Source of the DNA: Chitinophaga qingshengii
Lineage (GTDB): Bacteria; Bacteroidota; Bacteroidia; Chitinophagales; Chitinophagaceae
Assembly: GCF_014529935.1 (NCBI RefSeq)
Contig: NZ_JACVFC010000001.1
Location: 3,534,001 to 3,598,000, forward strand
Length of the DNA stretch: 64,000 nucleotides
Direction: 5' to 3'
The notes beneath the pieces were generated by a model, which made no database searches, was not told the DNA's origin, and was given only the letters and a program-made list of their open reading frames with translations. Of this stretch, positions 62,670 through 64,000 are shown piece after piece (position 1 is the first letter of the stretch; every line of letters starts with the position of its first letter). The position numbers and the translations under genes are program-made.

Positions 62670-62743
62670 CTCCCCCTGCTGGACTTGAACCAGCGACCCT
62701 CTGATTAACAGTCAGATGCTCTAACCAACTGAGCTAAGGAGGA
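62670..62743 (-). tRNA. tRNA-Asn(GUU)
   Basis: Minus-strand cloverleaf with acceptor TCCTCCT / AGGGGGA, D-arm GCTCAGTTGGTTAGAGC, anticodon stem TCTGA/TCAGA with loop CTGTTAA (GTT), and T-arm GCTGG-TTCAAGT-CCAGC. No CCA is encoded. It borders the defence block, and tRNA genes often serve as integration sites. Confidence 0.95.
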
Positions 62744-62819
62744 ATATAACGGATTGACTGATAGTCCTTCCGGGCGGCAAATGTACTAAATGCCGGCACA
62801 ATTCAAAGAAAATTTTTCA

Positions 62820-62850
62820 AAAAAAAAGTCCGGTATAATCATACCGGACT
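62820..62850 (-). terminator. Terminator after cytochrome c gene
   Basis: A perfect 10-bp stem AGTCCGGTAT / ATACCGGACT with loop AATC; on the minus strand it is followed by a run of T. Confidence 0.88.
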
Positions 62851-62858
62851 GCTGTAAG

Positions 62859-63434
62859 TTAAAAGTGCAATGGGGGAGGGACCGCATTTTTGACCGGCTT
62901 CGTGCTTTTCAGATAAGCAAAAATAGCGGCGGCATCTTCATCCGTTAAACGGGCGAAGTTGGGCCAGGGCATGGGGGGAAGCAGGGTACGGCCGCTCTCA
63001 CTCCCTTTATAGCGACCCTGGCGTATGGCCCTTTTAAAAGCATCCAGGGTCCAGTTGCCGATACCGGTATCGTCGCTGGTCAGGTTCCCGGAGAAACTAA
63101 CACCCCAGGGACCGGCGGCGGAGGTCATGTCTTCATTGAATTGCGCGATACCTCTTTTGGCCATGGCGGTGTCATAAGCGGTGACAGGACGATCTGCCGG
63201 GTAGCCGGACAACATTGTTTCGGGGATCACTTCCGGACCTTTAGGACCTAAGCGTTTGGGGGAATGACAGTCATTACATCCCATAATCGTTACCAGGTAT
63301 TCACCGCGTGCTACCAGGCGGGCGGAATCTGTTAGTGGTGCGTTTTCGTTTTTTGCCATGTTGGTGCCGCAGGAGAAGAAAAGGCTGATGAGTGCGCAGG
63401 CAGACATGAAAATAGTTAGTCTTATTCTTTGCAT
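62859..63434 (-). CDS. c-type cytochrome, lipoprotein
   Basis: The 191-residue protein has a lipoprotein signal (ALISLFFSC, Cys22), one heme-binding CNDCH (Cys53, Cys56, His57) in GEYLVTIMGCNDCHSPKR, and a late Met-containing loop LLPPMPWPNFARL that probably gives the axial ligand. The pattern matches the single-heme relatives of alcohol-dehydrogenase-type cytochromes (GxYL...CxxCH). It transfers electrons at the envelope. No oxidoreductase partner is adjacent. Confidence 0.9.
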   Translation of the reverse strand: MQRIRLTIFMSACALISLFFSCGTNMAKNENAPLTDSARLVARGEYLVTIMGCNDCHSPKRLGPKGPEVIPETMLSGYPADRPVTAYDTAMAKRGIAQFNEDMTSAAGPWGVSFSGNLTSDDTGIGNWTLDAFKRAIRQGRYKGSESGRTLLPPMPWPNFARLTDEDAAAIFAYLKSTKPVKNAVPPPLHF

Positions 63435-63837
63435 AATGGGGTCATTAAAAGAATTAGGGATTAAAAATTCTACGCAAAATTATTGCTCCGCTTATTACGC
63501 CATAAGTGCCCTTGTTTGAATCGTTATATATACTACTGGATCGCGTGTTTTAATACCCGGGCAGGGATACCCTTGGTAAAATTGTTCTTCATTAACGTGT
63601 GACAATGTGGGGTCGATGCACTTCAGGCAATATCGTAAAATAAAAAGTACCTGGGATTCACATGATAGTAAACAAGGTCAACTCATTTGACCACATTAAC
63701 CACTCCTTCTTTTAAAGGCTAAAGATAACAACAGAAAAGGATACTGTAAAACCCACGCGAAAAGTCCTGCTTTCGCGGGCAGCCGGACTCAAAAACAGTC
63801 CATATACAGAGGCATAATCTTTGATCGGGACAGCGAT
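63435..63837. other. Intergenic region with one GC-rich hairpin
   Basis: 403 bp between divergent genes. A 7-bp stem CGCGAAA (63756-63762) / TTTCGCG (63771-63777) has no T run, so it is not a classical terminator. I see no gene here. Confidence 0.35.
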
Positions 63838-64000
63838 ATGAGCAAGCAGATTTTTAACAGATCAATTAAAGTGGATGGTATCGATATCTTCTACCGGGAG
63901 GCAGGAGATAGAAAAAACCCGTCCATACTGCTCCTACCGGGTTTTCCGACCTCGTCCGTCATGTTCAAAAACCTGATGACCGCTTTATCAGACTGCTATC
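63838..64000 (+). CDS. Alpha/beta hydrolase, truncated by window end
   Basis: ATG at 63838 opens a frame to the right edge (54 codons visible). It reads KVDGIDIFYREAGD followed by PSILLLPGFPTSSVMFKNL, the first strands and the oxyanion-type HGxP/PGFP loop of alpha/beta hydrolases (haloalkane dehalogenase/epoxide hydrolase-like group). The catalytic residues lie outside the window. Confidence 0.85.
   Translation, partial: MSKQIFNRSIKVDGIDIFYREAGDRKNPSILLLPGFPTSSVMFKNLMTALSDCY

Noticed and set aside
62498..62743. tRNA-Asn as integration site (att) of a mobile element carrying the defence genes
   Set aside because: No integrase and no visible direct repeat of the tRNA 3' end at 53-63 kb, so I could not support an att site.

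Overview
The window looks like chromosomal DNA of a Chitinophaga-type Bacteroidota (inferred). Supporting signs are a giant surface protein built of CHU_C-associated Ig-like modules, GH92 and CBM9 glycan enzymes, a Bacteroidota-style class I lanthipeptide precursor, lipoproteins with short signal peptides, little Shine-Dalgarno signal, and -7 boxes of the TAnnTTTG type. About 45 genes, two ordinary tRNA genes (Gly-CCC, Asn-GUU), one CRISPR array and an unusual structured-RNA locus are present.

Layout. 1-7969 (-): 5' part of a giant secreted multidomain adhesin that runs off the left edge. 8580-16478 (+): STAND-type ATPase, then transglutaminase-like membrane protein, ClC channel, and a KefF/KefC-like K+ efflux pair, closely spaced. 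16479-18341 (-): two small proteins and a DUF5009-type membrane acyltransferase. 18448-26704: M13 peptidase and a glycan-related block (CBM9-like protein, GHL10-like hydrolase, GH92 mannosidase, GT87-like mannosyltransferase). 26984-28837: ABC exporter.

28870-34479 is a defence and RNA region. It holds a McrB-N/HNH endonuclease, a small repeat protein, a 15-repeat CRISPR array without cas genes, an XRE regulator, and then about 1.1 kb of structured RNA ending in a slipin (SPFH/Band-7) gene. The RNA stretch contains two short leader ORFs, each followed by an intrinsic terminator. The first has an upstream copy of its terminator arm that can act as antiterminator, and the second carries a Tyr-His-His-His run. 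After these come tRNA-like elements: Ile(UAU)-, His(GUG)- and Tyr(GUA)-like cloverleaves, a non-tRNA cloverleaf, a circularly permuted tRNA open in its anticodon loop, and a Phe-like tRNA mimic just upstream of slipin. I read this as a candidate tRNA-damage-sensing and decoy/repair locus. It is the most interesting part of the window.

34533-43697: YwbE-like protein, a recD-recC-recB operon and a convergent PTH2-type peptidyl-tRNA hydrolase. 43764-52710: tRNA-Gly, a GT2 glycosyltransferase, two lipoproteins, an orphan lanthipeptide precursor, AraC regulator, VOC protein, O-methyltransferase-like protein, cytochrome P450 and a hybrid histidine kinase. 53018-62497 is a second defence block: a split hipB/hipS/hipT toxin-antitoxin operon, then hsdR-hsdM-hsdS (the S subunit has an extra C-terminal domain) and an Mrr-type nuclease, followed by tRNA-Asn. 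The window ends with a c-type cytochrome and the start of an alpha/beta hydrolase.
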